Source: 66-474 sp051954935 (GTDB taxonomy: Bacteria > Pseudomonadota > Gammaproteobacteria > Xanthomonadales > Rhodanobacteraceae). From it: a stretch of 64,000 nucleotides of DNA. Under the pieces are notes generated by a model. That model searched no databases. It had not been told where the DNA came from and worked only from the letters and a program-made list of their open reading frames with translations. Where the stretch lies: contig JBQCHG010000048.1 of the NCBI GenBank assembly GCA_051954935.1, positions 39,205-103,204 of the forward strand. Direction: 5' to 3'. Position numbers and translations under genes: made by a program. This document shows, one piece after another, positions 51,031 through 60,379 of this stretch. The stretch's first letter is position 1, and every line of letters starts with the position of its first letter.

Positions 51031-54000
51031 GCGGCCAACTCCTTGCGCGCATCGAACAGCGCATCCATCGCCTCGATCAGCGCGCGCGGCGGGCGGTCGC
51101 GGTGCACGCCGCGACCGTCCTCCAGGTCGCGCACGAACAGGTAATACACGTCGCCGACGTGCGTTTCGTACTCATAACCGGGCAGCACCCGGCGCAGCCA
51201 GCGATGCAGTGCCAGCACATACAACAGGTACTGCAGGTCGTAGTCGTGCGCGGCGACCGCCTCGCGAAGCGCGTCGGCGTCGTACGCCGGCAGCAGGTTG
51301 GTCTTGTAGTCGACCAGGTGATAGCGGCCGCCGTGCTCGAACACCAGGTCCATGATGCCGGTCAGCAGGCCGTGCAGTTTGCCGACGCCGAAACCGCCGC
51401 GGCCGCGCTGATAACCGTGCTCGTGCAGAAGGGCGAACAAATCATCCACGCGCGAAGGCGCGAGGCGCAAATGGAATTCCATTTCCGCGCGCCGCCGTTC
51501 TGGCCGGACGTCGCACAGCCGCGTGCCGCAAGCGAGGAGCACGTTCAGTGCTGAAGCGATGCAGCTGCCGGCCTGCGCCATCGCGCGCTCGAGCGAAACC
51601 GTGCCGGGTTCGGGCAGACCTTGCGCACGCAGGCTGCGTGCAATCAGGCCGCGTTGCGTTTCCGGAATTTCATCCGCATCGCGCCAGGTGCCGAAGTCCG
51701 CATGCTCCAGGGCCGCGTGCACGGCGCTGCCGAAGCGCGCGCCGGCAAGGGCCGGCGCACTTTGTGGCTGTGCCTCCGCAGCGATCGACGGCGCGTCACC
51801 ATTGCCCGGCGCGGGATCAGCCTCGTTGCCGCGCGCCTCGCCGCGCACCAGCCGCGAGAACGACCAGGTGCGCCAGTCGCGCTCGATGATGCCGTGGATT
51901 TCCGCAGCCTCGACTCGCGTGGCGACTGCCTGCGGTTTCGACAGCCGCCGTGGATTCGCGGCAGGAAGCGGCGACACGGCGACGTGGCCGTCGCCGCGCG
52001 CCACCAGTTCGGCGAGGGCCTGGTCGCAACCGGGTTCGTCGAACTCAAGCGGTGCCTCGCGACCAGCCGCATGCAGCAGCCAGTGCAGCGCGGTCTCGTT
52101 CGCCTGCTTGACGCAACCCCACGGCAGCACGCACGCCGCGCGCGCGCGGGTCACGCCGACATAGAGCTTGCGCACGTCCTCGGCGAGTGCCTCCCGCCGT
52201 GCCCGCGTTTCGACTTCGGGCGTGAGCCCACTGCCGGCGGCGACGCAAGCGGAATCGTCCTCGTGATACCAGGTCAGCGCGAGCTTCTTGCCGTTGCCGT
52301 TCGTGCCACGACCCGATGCCGCACACGGCAGCAGCACCACGCCGTATTCCAGGCCCTTGGCCGCGTGCACCGTGGCGATCTGCACCGCCTGCGCATCGGT
52401 GTCCAGGCGCAGCCGCACCGCGTCCGCATCGGTGTCGCCGGTGCTTTCGCGCAGCGCGCGTGCGTACAGCTCGCAGAGATCGTCAATCCCGAAGCACGCC
52501 GCGTAATCGTCCTGCAGCAGTTCGGCAAGTTGCAGGTAGTTGGCGACGTGGCGCTCGCCGCCGGGCAGTGCGAGCAGGCGCGGCGCCGCACGCGCGATCA
52601 GCCGGTGCAGCAGTGGCAGCGGGCCGCGCCGTTGCGCCAGCGCGGCCCATTCGGCGGTTTCGGTCAATAGCGCATCCAGCGCCGCGCCTTCGCTGCAGGT
52701 CCGCGCAATCGCGATCGCATCGTCGCCGATCAGCCATGAGGCGCGCGCGGCGCGTGCGCGCGACGCATCGGCCGGATCGCGCAAGGCTTCCAGCAGCAGG
52801 CGCAGGTCCGCGGCTTCCTCGCTGGCATAAACGCTGGCGCGCAGGCAGGACGCCGCGGGCACACCGGCTTGGGACAAGGCGCGTTGCATGGATCGCGCCT
52901 CGCGATTGCTGTTGACCAGCACCGCGATGTCGCGTGCGCGCAGCTCGCGCATGCTGCCGTCGCCCTCGCGCAGGAGCACGCGGCCTTGGCGAGCACCCTC
53001 CAGCCAATCGACGACCTGGGCCACGCACGCGGCTTCGATTTGCGCTTGGGCCTCGCCCTTGTTGTGGAGCTTCGGCTTGCCCTGCGCAGTCGTGCCGGCC
53101 GGAGGTAGCCGCCAGACCTGCAATCCCGGCGCGGGTTCGCCATCCACCAGCAGCGCGCGCTTGGCTACGCGCGGTGCCGAATGCACGTCCTCGTGCGCGA
53201 TGCCTTGCTCGACAAAAGCGTCGTCGCGCGAGAACAGTGCGTTGCTGGCCGCATTGACGCGAGCCCCCGCGCGCTGGCTCTCGTCCAGGCGCAACGGTTC
53301 GCCGTGAGCATCGCGCCTGGCCATCAGCCAGGCATGCACGTCGCCGCCACGGAACCCGTAGATCGCCTGCTTGGGATCGCCGACCAGCACCAGCGCGCCG
53401 TCCTCGTGCGCGAACAGCCTCTTCAGTATCTTCCATTGCTGTGGATCGGTGTCCTGGAATTCGTCCACCAGCGCCACCGGCCAGCGCTCGCGGACGGCGC
53501 GCACCGCGCGCGCACCGCGTTGAGAATCGTCCAGCGCGGCGGCAAGTTCATCTACCGCCTGGTCGTGACCGAGCACGCCCAGCGCCTTCATGCGCGCGGG
53601 CAGTTCGCGATCGAGGTAGGCACGCGCGTCCAGCAGCAGTTGCGCGCGTGCGGAGTGATCGAGTTGCTCCAGGGCCTTGATGTTCGCGTCGAGGTGGGCG
53701 ATCGCGGCAAACACTGGACCTCGCGGCATGCGTTTGCAGCTCGCGAGCTTTTGCAGTTCTTCCTGCGCAAGGTCCTTCAGTGCCTTGCGTGCTCCGGCGG
53801 ACAGCAGGTCCGCCGCGATACCGCTCCGCGCCCAGGCGCGCAATTCGTGCAAGCCCTGCGCACGGCTCTTGCGCGCGCCCGCGTGACTGATGCAGTCGGC
53901 GAGCTCGTCCAACGCCGCCTGCAAAGTGTCTCCGTCCCAACCGGCGATTCCATTGCGGATCGCGTCCAGCCGCGCCAACGTGTCCTCGCGCCGCGCGCTC

Positions 54001-54647
54001 GAATCCCGCGTGGCGTCGCGCAATTCCGCGGCATTGGCGATCAACCTCCCGCGCCAGCGCGGATCGCAGACCTGCGCCGTCAGCGCATCCGGCGCGCGCC
54101 AGGTTTCCGCAAGCAGGCGCGCGGCATTTGCATCGGTACAGCAGGTGCGCCAGAAGTCCTCCACGATTTCCTGCTGCAATGCGCGCGCGTCTTCCAGCAG
54201 TTCCGGTTCGCCCGGTACGCGGCCGGTTTCGAAACCGAATTCGCCCAGCACGCGATTGCAGAAGCCGTGCAGCGTGCCGATCACGGCGGTGTCCATCGCC
54301 AGCTCCGCTTCACGCGCGCGTGCCGCGAGCGTGGCTGCATCGGTGCTTTTCAGCGCATGCGCGATCACTGCCCGCGTGGCCTGCCTCTCGCCATCTTCGT
54401 CGTGACGTACTTGCGCAGGGTCCTCGTCCCGCAGGAGTTCCGCCGCCGTGCGCAACCGCTTGCGCAGCCGCATCGCCAGTTCCGCCGTGGCCGCGCGGGT
54501 GAAGGTGGCGACCACGATGCGCTCCGGCGTGAAGCCGCGCTCGAGGATCAGGCGCAAATAGAGCGTCGCGATGGCGAAGGTCTTGCCGGTGCCGGCGCTG
54601 GCCTCGACCAGACGCACGCCCGAGAGCGGCAGGTCGAGCGGACTCAT
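51027..54647 (-). CDS. recB: exodeoxyribonuclease V beta subunit RecB
   Basis: The 1,206-residue protein combines an SF1A 3'-5' helicase and a C-terminal nuclease. Walker A is ASAGTGKT (residues 16-23), the UvrD-type motif II LVDEFQDTDPQQWK lies near residue 393, and motif V/VI are represented by IATVHAAKGLEYGVVLLP and YVGVTRAR. The nuclease motif GIMDLV...VDYKTN (D1100; D1113-K1115) is intact. ATG at 54647 overlaps the recC stop as ATGA; the frame upstream is inside recC. Confidence 0.94.
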   Translation of the reverse strand: MSPLDLPLSGVRLVEASAGTGKTFAIATLYLRLILERGFTPERIVVATFTRAATAELAMRLRKRLRTAAELLRDEDPAQVRHDEDGERQATRAVIAHALKSTDAATLAARAREAELAMDTAVIGTLHGFCNRVLGEFGFETGRVPGEPELLEDARALQQEIVEDFWRTCCTDANAARLLAETWRAPDALTAQVCDPRWRGRLIANAAELRDATRDSSARREDTLARLDAIRNGIAGWDGDTLQAALDELADCISHAGARKSRAQGLHELRAWARSGIAADLLSAGARKALKDLAQEELQKLASCKRMPRGPVFAAIAHLDANIKALEQLDHSARAQLLLDARAYLDRELPARMKALGVLGHDQAVDELAAALDDSQRGARAVRAVRERWPVALVDEFQDTDPQQWKILKRLFAHEDGALVLVGDPKQAIYGFRGGDVHAWLMARRDAHGEPLRLDESQRAGARVNAASNALFSRDDAFVEQGIAHEDVHSAPRVAKRALLVDGEPAPGLQVWRLPPAGTTAQGKPKLHNKGEAQAQIEAACVAQVVDWLEGARQGRVLLREGDGSMRELRARDIAVLVNSNREARSMQRALSQAGVPAASCLRASVYASEEAADLRLLLEALRDPADASRARAARASWLIGDDAIAIARTCSEGAALDALLTETAEWAALAQRRGPLPLLHRLIARAAPRLLALPGGERHVANYLQLAELLQDDYAACFGIDDLCELYARALRESTGDTDADAVRLRLDTDAQAVQIATVHAAKGLEYGVVLLPCAASGRGTNGNGKKLALTWYHEDDSACVAAGSGLTPEVETRARREALAEDVRKLYVGVTRARAACVLPWGCVKQANETALHWLLHAAGREAPLEFDEPGCDQALAELVARGDGHVAVSPLPAANPRRLSKPQAVATRVEAAEIHGIIERDWRTWSFSRLVRGEARGNEADPAPGNGDAPSIAAEAQPQSAPALAGARFGSAVHAALEHADFGTWRDADEIPETQRGLIARSLRAQGLPEPGTVSLERAMAQAGSCIASALNVLLACGTRLCDVRPERRRAEMEFHLRLAPSRVDDLFALLHEHGYQRGRGGFGVGKLHGLLTGIMDLVFEHGGRYHLVDYKTNLLPAYDADALREAVAAHDYDLQYLLYVLALHRWLRRVLPGYEYETHVGDVYYLFVRDLEDGRGVHRDRPPRALIEAMDALFDARKELAA

Positions 54648-57600
54648 TTGAACTGCTCCATCCAGGCACGCGCCGGCTGCGCGAATACCGCGAGCGCCGT
54701 GCGATGCAGGTCTTGCGCGAGCGCGCCATCCGCCGCGCCGGGCAGGTCGCGGCCGCGCCAGGCGATGCAAACCGCATCGCTTTCGAATTCACCGGGGCCG
54801 CCGAATCCGTTGTTGCCGTCGGTGAGTTTCGCGGCTTTTTCAAAGGTGCCGGTATCCACTTCGCGCGCGCCGCCGACGGCCTTGCGCTCCGCCTCCGCGC
54901 AGGCCTGCGCATGTGCCCACGAGGTGCGCGCGAAGAACGGCAGCGGTGCGCGCCGGCCCCACGCGTGCAATTCGATCAGCGCGCGCAAATGATTGCGGGC
55001 CTCGTCCCGCGCGAGCCGCGGCAACTCGAATGCGCGTGCATCGTTGCCATCGAGCCCCACCAGCAATACCCGCCTGTCCACGCCGGCTGCGGGGCAAAGC
55101 AGCGCATCCAGCCATGCCCGCAACACATGACGACCGTCGATTTCGCCTGGATGCACGTGCAACACGCCAGTGGGGTAAGGGACGGCGGGCGCGCCCTCCA
55201 GTCGCGTGCCATCGTCCCAATCCACGCGCAGGGTCTCCGACGGCAGCGGCGCGACGCCTCCGGTGAATGCCAGCACGGCCGAGCGCAACGCGTCCGCCTG
55301 TGAATGCGCAGCGCGCAGCGCCTCGTCGCCGAGCGCGCCGGGCGGCAAATGGCCGTGCGCGCGCAGCAGGTCGCGATCGCCGGAAGCGTTGCCTTCGCCG
55401 AAGTCCAGCAGCGCGCGTGTGAGCTTCCAGCGTGTCAGGCCATCGGTGGGCGACAGCGGCTCGTCATCGGTATCGTCGCGTTGTGCGCGCGGCAGCACCA
55501 GGCCCAAACCGTGTTCCAGGAAACCGCGCGCGGGATCGAGCAGGAAGCGACGCAGTTCGTCGATGGTCAGCGCCTTCGCAGGCGCGGCTTCAGGCTCCGG
55601 CAGCGGTGCGTCCGGCACGAACGGCGCATTCGCTGCTTTCGCTTCGGGAGCGCCCGCCGCCGCCAGCCACTCCTTTCCGTAGGAACGCGGCGCATCGGCA
55701 TCGAACAGCGCGGGGTCGAACGGATGCAGCGGCTGTACGCGCGGCAGCAGCGCGAGCTGCGCGTCGCGCGCTGCATCGTCGGGCGGCAGCGCAAGGTAAC
55801 CGTCGCGCAAGGTATCCATCAATTCGGCGACGACCACCGACGGGGCCAGCGTCTCGTTGCTGTGCGCGTCGCGGCCGATCCAGCTTATATACAAGGTGTC
55901 GCGAGCAGCCGCGACCAGTTGCAGGAACAGCAGACGATCGTCCTCGCGCACGCTGCGATCGCCGCGCTGGCGCTTGCCGGCGCGGGCGTCGTGCGCGAGC
56001 GGATCCAGCCCGGACGGATCGCGGCGCGGAAACGCGGCTTCGTCCATGCCGAGCAGGCAGATGGCGCGGAACGGCACCACGCGCAGCGGCACCATGCCGC
56101 AGAAGGTGACGCCGCCAGTGAACAATTGTTGGCGCTGGTCGGCCTGGCTCAACCGCTCGCGCAGGAATGCGCGCAGGTCGTGCCAGGGCAGCGACTGGAC
56201 CGATGCGGCTGCGGCGTGCTCGACCAGTTCCGACAGCGCGCCGCGCACGCGTTCCAGTGCGCGCGACTCGGCGAGATCGTCGTTGTCGCTTGCGTACAAG
56301 CCATCAAACAGCGCGTTCAATGCGCGCTGCCATTCCGACGCGCTCATCTCGTGCGAAGACCATTCGCGCAATCGCCGCCACGCGGCGAGCACTGCCAGCA
56401 GCGGGTCGGTGCGCGCGAAGGCCGCGCCTTCCATGCCCGCCTGCGGCGCCACACCCGCGACCAGCGCCTCGTCGTCATCGCCGCAGGCGAAGCCTGCCAG
56501 CATGCGGTCGAGCCCGAACGCGAACGAGAACTCGCGATAGCCGCCGGTCTGCGCGCGCGCGTGCTCGTCCTCGCCCCAGCGCACACCGGCTTCGTGCAAC
56601 TGCCGCGACAACTGCTCCAGATCCGCCGCATCCAGATCGAAACGCCGCGATACCCCGGGTACGGCCAATACATCCAGGATCTCGCTGCATCCCCAGCGCG
56701 AGGTCGGCGCATCCAGCAAGGTCAGGAACAACTGCGCCGCGGGATGCGCTGCGCTCGCCGCGACGTCGCCCAGGTTGTACGGAATGAAGCGCGGATCATG
56801 TTCGGGCACGCCGCCGAACACCGCCTCGATCGCCGGCCGGTACGCCGCCACGTTCGGCATCATCACCGCGATGTCGCGCGGCTTCAGTGTGGAGTCGGCG
56901 GCGAACATCGCCAGCAACCGGTCGTGCAGCGTCTGCACCTCACGCAGGATCGTGTGGCAGGCGTGGAACTGGATGGAATCGTCCGGCACCGCCACGCGAT
57001 CGTCTCCGCGCGCGCCGCGATGATCGAGGATGTCACCGCGCACGCGGCCGAGCAGTGTGCCGCGCGGGATGTCCTGATCGAAGAGATCGGATTCCGCTTC
57101 CGGCTGCACATGCTCGTAGCCGTACAGCAGTTCCACGAATTCCGCCGCCGCGCCGCCCAGTGAAGTGATCAGGGGATTGCCGCCGTCCTTCTCCAGCAAT
57201 CGCCCGCGCACCTCGCGGCGCGAACGCGGCGTGTCGCCGAGGTATTCGCGCGAAGGCAGCGGCAGGAAGAAATCCATGTCGCAATGCCGGGCGGCGACGC
57301 CGAGCATGCGCAACACGTCGGGCGAAACATTGGCGCAGGCGAAGGCGCTGACCTGCGCGGGCAGTCCGGGCGGCGACCCGGTGTTCGATTCGAAACGTTG
57401 CAGCCATTCCTGCACGCGCGCGGCGCGCGACATGCCGCCCACGCGCGCGATCAGCCTGCGCCACAGTTCCGCCTGCCAGTCCTGCGCATCCGCGCCTTGC
57501 TCCCAGCGCAGCAATTTCTCGCGGCGATAACCCTGCAGGCGTTCGAAGGCGTGCGCCAGCTCGCCGGCCAGCGCATAGCGTCGCAGCGGATCGCGATCGC

Positions 57601-57988
57601 CCTGCAGGTATTCGCGCAGCGGCGCGAGCGAGGCGTCGTCCAGCGATTCGCCGAGCAGCGCATGCAGATGCCAGCGCAGCACGTCCGGATCGAAGGGTGA
57701 GCGGCTCGGCAGGTCCGGGTGCACCGCGCGCAACAGGTCCCACGCGAACTCCGCCGGCGCTCGAAACGCGATGTTCGCGACTACGCCGAGCCTTTCCGCC
57801 AGATGCACCTGCAGCCAGCGCCGCAGGCCGGCTTGCGGCACCAGCACCAGTGCGGGCGCGAGCGGATTGCCATGCACCGGCGCGCGCAACTGCTCGCCGA
57901 GCGCGTCGGCGAGTCGGGCTGCGTCATTGCCGGTGTGGAGACGGAACAAACGTTTCACGAGCACTTTGAAAACGACTGCGCTTGGCAT
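54644..57988 (-). CDS. recC: exodeoxyribonuclease V gamma subunit RecC
   Basis: The 1,114-residue Chi-scanning subunit has an inactive helicase-like fold. The N-terminal LVPQAGLRRWLQVHLAERLG, the FEHVQPE-type region and C-terminal FARTSWAHAQACAEAERKA are RecC-like. No Walker A is found, as expected. The ATG at 57988 lacks a clear Shine-Dalgarno; a GTG ten codons in (57958), giving MKRLFRLHTGND, is a credible alternative and resembles typical RecC N-termini better. It is first in the recC-recB-recD-lhr operon. Confidence 0.92.
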   Translation of the reverse strand: MPSAVVFKVLVKRLFRLHTGNDAARLADALGEQLRAPVHGNPLAPALVLVPQAGLRRWLQVHLAERLGVVANIAFRAPAEFAWDLLRAVHPDLPSRSPFDPDVLRWHLHALLGESLDDASLAPLREYLQGDRDPLRRYALAGELAHAFERLQGYRREKLLRWEQGADAQDWQAELWRRLIARVGGMSRAARVQEWLQRFESNTGSPPGLPAQVSAFACANVSPDVLRMLGVAARHCDMDFFLPLPSREYLGDTPRSRREVRGRLLEKDGGNPLITSLGGAAAEFVELLYGYEHVQPEAESDLFDQDIPRGTLLGRVRGDILDHRGARGDDRVAVPDDSIQFHACHTILREVQTLHDRLLAMFAADSTLKPRDIAVMMPNVAAYRPAIEAVFGGVPEHDPRFIPYNLGDVAASAAHPAAQLFLTLLDAPTSRWGCSEILDVLAVPGVSRRFDLDAADLEQLSRQLHEAGVRWGEDEHARAQTGGYREFSFAFGLDRMLAGFACGDDDEALVAGVAPQAGMEGAAFARTDPLLAVLAAWRRLREWSSHEMSASEWQRALNALFDGLYASDNDDLAESRALERVRGALSELVEHAAAASVQSLPWHDLRAFLRERLSQADQRQQLFTGGVTFCGMVPLRVVPFRAICLLGMDEAAFPRRDPSGLDPLAHDARAGKRQRGDRSVREDDRLLFLQLVAAARDTLYISWIGRDAHSNETLAPSVVVAELMDTLRDGYLALPPDDAARDAQLALLPRVQPLHPFDPALFDADAPRSYGKEWLAAAGAPEAKAANAPFVPDAPLPEPEAAPAKALTIDELRRFLLDPARGFLEHGLGLVLPRAQRDDTDDEPLSPTDGLTRWKLTRALLDFGEGNASGDRDLLRAHGHLPPGALGDEALRAAHSQADALRSAVLAFTGGVAPLPSETLRVDWDDGTRLEGAPAVPYPTGVLHVHPGEIDGRHVLRAWLDALLCPAAGVDRRVLLVGLDGNDARAFELPRLARDEARNHLRALIELHAWGRRAPLPFFARTSWAHAQACAEAERKAVGGAREVDTGTFEKAAKLTDGNNGFGGPGEFESDAVCIAWRGRDLPGAADGALAQDLHRTALAVFAQPARAWMEQFK

Positions 57989-58284
57989 CCTGCGCGCCGA
58001 CGACGCGCAACCTGCGTCCGCTCGTTACGCTTTCAAAGCGTTCGGGCTCCCTTGCTGTGGAAACCGCGCAAGTATGCACGCGCGCGTCTCAGCGGGCGCG
58101 ACCCGGAAACCAGCCCGGATACGGGAGTGGCGCGCTCGAGAGGAATCGCCTTCGGAGGACGCAATCGAACCCATGCGTCCGAATGTCCCGGTTTTGCGCC
58201 AGGGCATGTTCACCCACACTCGGCCACTCCGCCGAAGCCGCTTCGAGCTTCGCACCCGGGGTTCGTTTTTTTTTGCCGAGACAT
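57989..58284. other. 296-base gap upstream of recC
   Basis: No gene is supported. It separates the downstream end of the hybrid kinase gene from recC, so it should hold a terminator and the recC promoter. A run of nine T on the plus strand (58266-58274) is adjacent to GC-rich sequence, but on the transcribed minus strand it reads as an A-run, so it is not a normal terminator there. Confidence 0.4.
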
Positions 58285-60366
58285 CTACCCCGGGCTGCCT
58301 GGATCCTCGATCCAGCGGTCCGCCGCGGCGATGGCTTCGAGCAAGCGTGCCGGCGTAAACGGCTTGGTAAGGATGACCACCCCCTCCGGCGCGCCGTTGA
58401 TCACATCGGTCTCGGCATAACCGGTGATGATGACGGCGGGCAGGTGCGGGTTGCCGACGCGCAGCCGCCGGACTATTTCGGCACCCGAGACCAGCGGCAT
58501 CGCATAGTCGCTCACGACCAGGTCGATCTTGGCGAGGTCCTGGTACTGCAGTCCGGCCACCTGGGCACCGTCGGCTGCCGTCGTGACGTGGTGGCCCAGG
58601 TCGGAGAGAAGGGCGGCGGTTGCCGCACGCACCCCTTCGTGGTCGTCCACCAGCAGGATATTTCGCGGGCGCGACGCGGCCTCCCCGGCTGCATCCCCCT
58701 GGGCCACGCCATCGGCGAGGACGCTCGTCGCCAGCGCGCGCGGCAGCCAGATCGTCACGCAGGTGCCGCTGCCCAGCTCGCTTTCGATCTGCAGGGTGCC
58801 GCCCGACTGCTGGGCAAAACCATAAACCATGCTCAAGCCCAGGCCCGTGCCCTTGCCCACCGCCTTGGTGGTGAAGAACGGTTCGGCCACGCGGTCCAGG
58901 AGGTCGGCCGGGATGCCGCTACCCGTGTCGGCTACCGACAACACCACGTAATCCCCCGCCGCCAAGCCGGTTTCGTCCTCGCCGGCCACCGTCGCGTTGC
59001 GGCCACTTATGCGAATGGTGCCGCCCTCGGGCATGGCGTCGCGCGCGTTGATGGCGAGGTTCATCAGCGTCAGTTCCAACTGCGCCTCATCGGCGTAGGG
59101 CCACCACAGGTCTGCGGGCAGATCCCATTCCAGCATGACCAATCCGCCCAGCGTGTGCGCCAACAACTGGTTCACCGCACCGGAGAGCGCGTGCAGTTCG
59201 ACGGGCGCGGGTTTCAGGTTCTGCTTGCGCGCGAATGCGAGCAGGCGCGACACCACCTCGCTGCCCTGCTGCGCGGCATGCCGGACCATGTCGAGGATCG
59301 TACGATGTTCCGGTGCCAGCCGGACCCGCCGCTCCAGCAATTCCAGCCCGCTGAGCACGGCGGAGAGGAGGTTGTTGAAATCGTGCGCGATGCCGCCGCT
59401 GAGCTGGCCGATGGCGTCCATCTTGCGCACGTGCAGAAGCTGAGATTCGAGCTCCTTGCGCTCGCTGACGTCGAGGAGGGTGCCGGCGTATTCCTCCGCG
59501 CCGCTCACGCCATCTCGCAGCAGCACCGCCTGGGCAAGGAAATGCTTGTAGGTTCCGTCGGCGCATAGCCAGCGGTATTCCACCAGGTACCCGCGACTCT
59601 CGTGAGCACCCTCGAAAGCGGCGATCGCCCGCTCGCGGTCGTCCGGGTGCAGGCGATCGCGCCACAGTCCGGGGTTGGCGAGGATTTCCCTGAAATCGAA
59701 TCCCGTGAGCGCGCGGAAATTGCCGGCGATGAATTTGGGGACGCGCGGCGAGGCGTGCGGATCTTCGAGGTACAGGACGATCGGCAGCGAATCGATGATG
59801 ACCGCCTGGCGCTGCTCCGCGCGACGCAACTCCTGTTCGGCAAGCAACAGCTCGGCGTTGGCCCGCAGGTTGGCGTCGAGCAATTCCTGTTCCTGCTGCG
59901 CCTTGCGGCGCACCTCGCGGGTCATCAGCCATAGGTCGACGAACACCGCCGCCTTGGAGCGCAGCACCACCGGCTCGACCGGTTTGAATACGTAGTCCAC
60001 CGCGCCCATCGAGTAGCCGCGGATCAGGTGTTCGGTTTCCTTGTTGACCGCGGACAGGAAGATGATCGGAATACGCTTGGTCTGCTCGCGCGCGCGGATG
60101 ATCTGCGCGGTTTCGTAACCGTCCATGCCGGGCATGTAGACGTCCAGCAGGATCACCGCGAACTCGCCCTTGAGCAGTTGCCGCAGCGCATCCTCCCCGG
60201 AGCGGGCCAGCACTACGTCGGCGATGTCCTCCAGCACCCTGCGCAGCGCCAGCAGGTTGCGCTCGTCGTCGTCCACGATGAGGATGCGCGCACGCTCGGG
60301 CGCCTCGGCGGAGTGGACGCGCGAGGCGGCGGTCGGAGACGGCGGGCTGGAAACGGAAGCGTTCAC
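58285..60366 (-). CDS. hybrid sensor histidine kinase: REC-PAS-HisKA-HATPase-REC
   Basis: The product is about 693 residues from GTG at 60366; GTG at 60411 would overlap the upstream gene by 32 bases. An N-terminal receiver domain has phospho-acceptor Asp75 (LLDVYMPGMDG). A coiled linker, a PAS/PAC domain (IVLYLEDPHASPRVPKFIAG, partly; YRWLCADGTYKHF) and HisKA with His328 (IAHDFNN) follow. The ATPase has NLAINARDA and ADTGSGIP. The C-terminal receiver has Asp620 (VVSDYAMP). It lacks transmembrane helices. The N-terminal REC suggests it receives phosphate or signal from the upstream poly-HAMP kinase, with which it forms a 13-base-spaced gene pair. Confidence 0.88.
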   Translation of the reverse strand: MNASVSSPPSPTAASRVHSAEAPERARILIVDDDERNLLALRRVLEDIADVVLARSGEDALRQLLKGEFAVILLDVYMPGMDGYETAQIIRAREQTKRIPIIFLSAVNKETEHLIRGYSMGAVDYVFKPVEPVVLRSKAAVFVDLWLMTREVRRKAQQEQELLDANLRANAELLLAEQELRRAEQRQAVIIDSLPIVLYLEDPHASPRVPKFIAGNFRALTGFDFREILANPGLWRDRLHPDDRERAIAAFEGAHESRGYLVEYRWLCADGTYKHFLAQAVLLRDGVSGAEEYAGTLLDVSERKELESQLLHVRKMDAIGQLSGGIAHDFNNLLSAVLSGLELLERRVRLAPEHRTILDMVRHAAQQGSEVVSRLLAFARKQNLKPAPVELHALSGAVNQLLAHTLGGLVMLEWDLPADLWWPYADEAQLELTLMNLAINARDAMPEGGTIRISGRNATVAGEDETGLAAGDYVVLSVADTGSGIPADLLDRVAEPFFTTKAVGKGTGLGLSMVYGFAQQSGGTLQIESELGSGTCVTIWLPRALATSVLADGVAQGDAAGEAASRPRNILLVDDHEGVRAATAALLSDLGHHVTTAADGAQVAGLQYQDLAKIDLVVSDYAMPLVSGAEIVRRLRVGNPHLPAVIITGYAETDVINGAPEGVVILTKPFTPARLLEAIAAADRWIEDPGSPG

Positions 60367-60379
60367 GACATGTCCGGCG

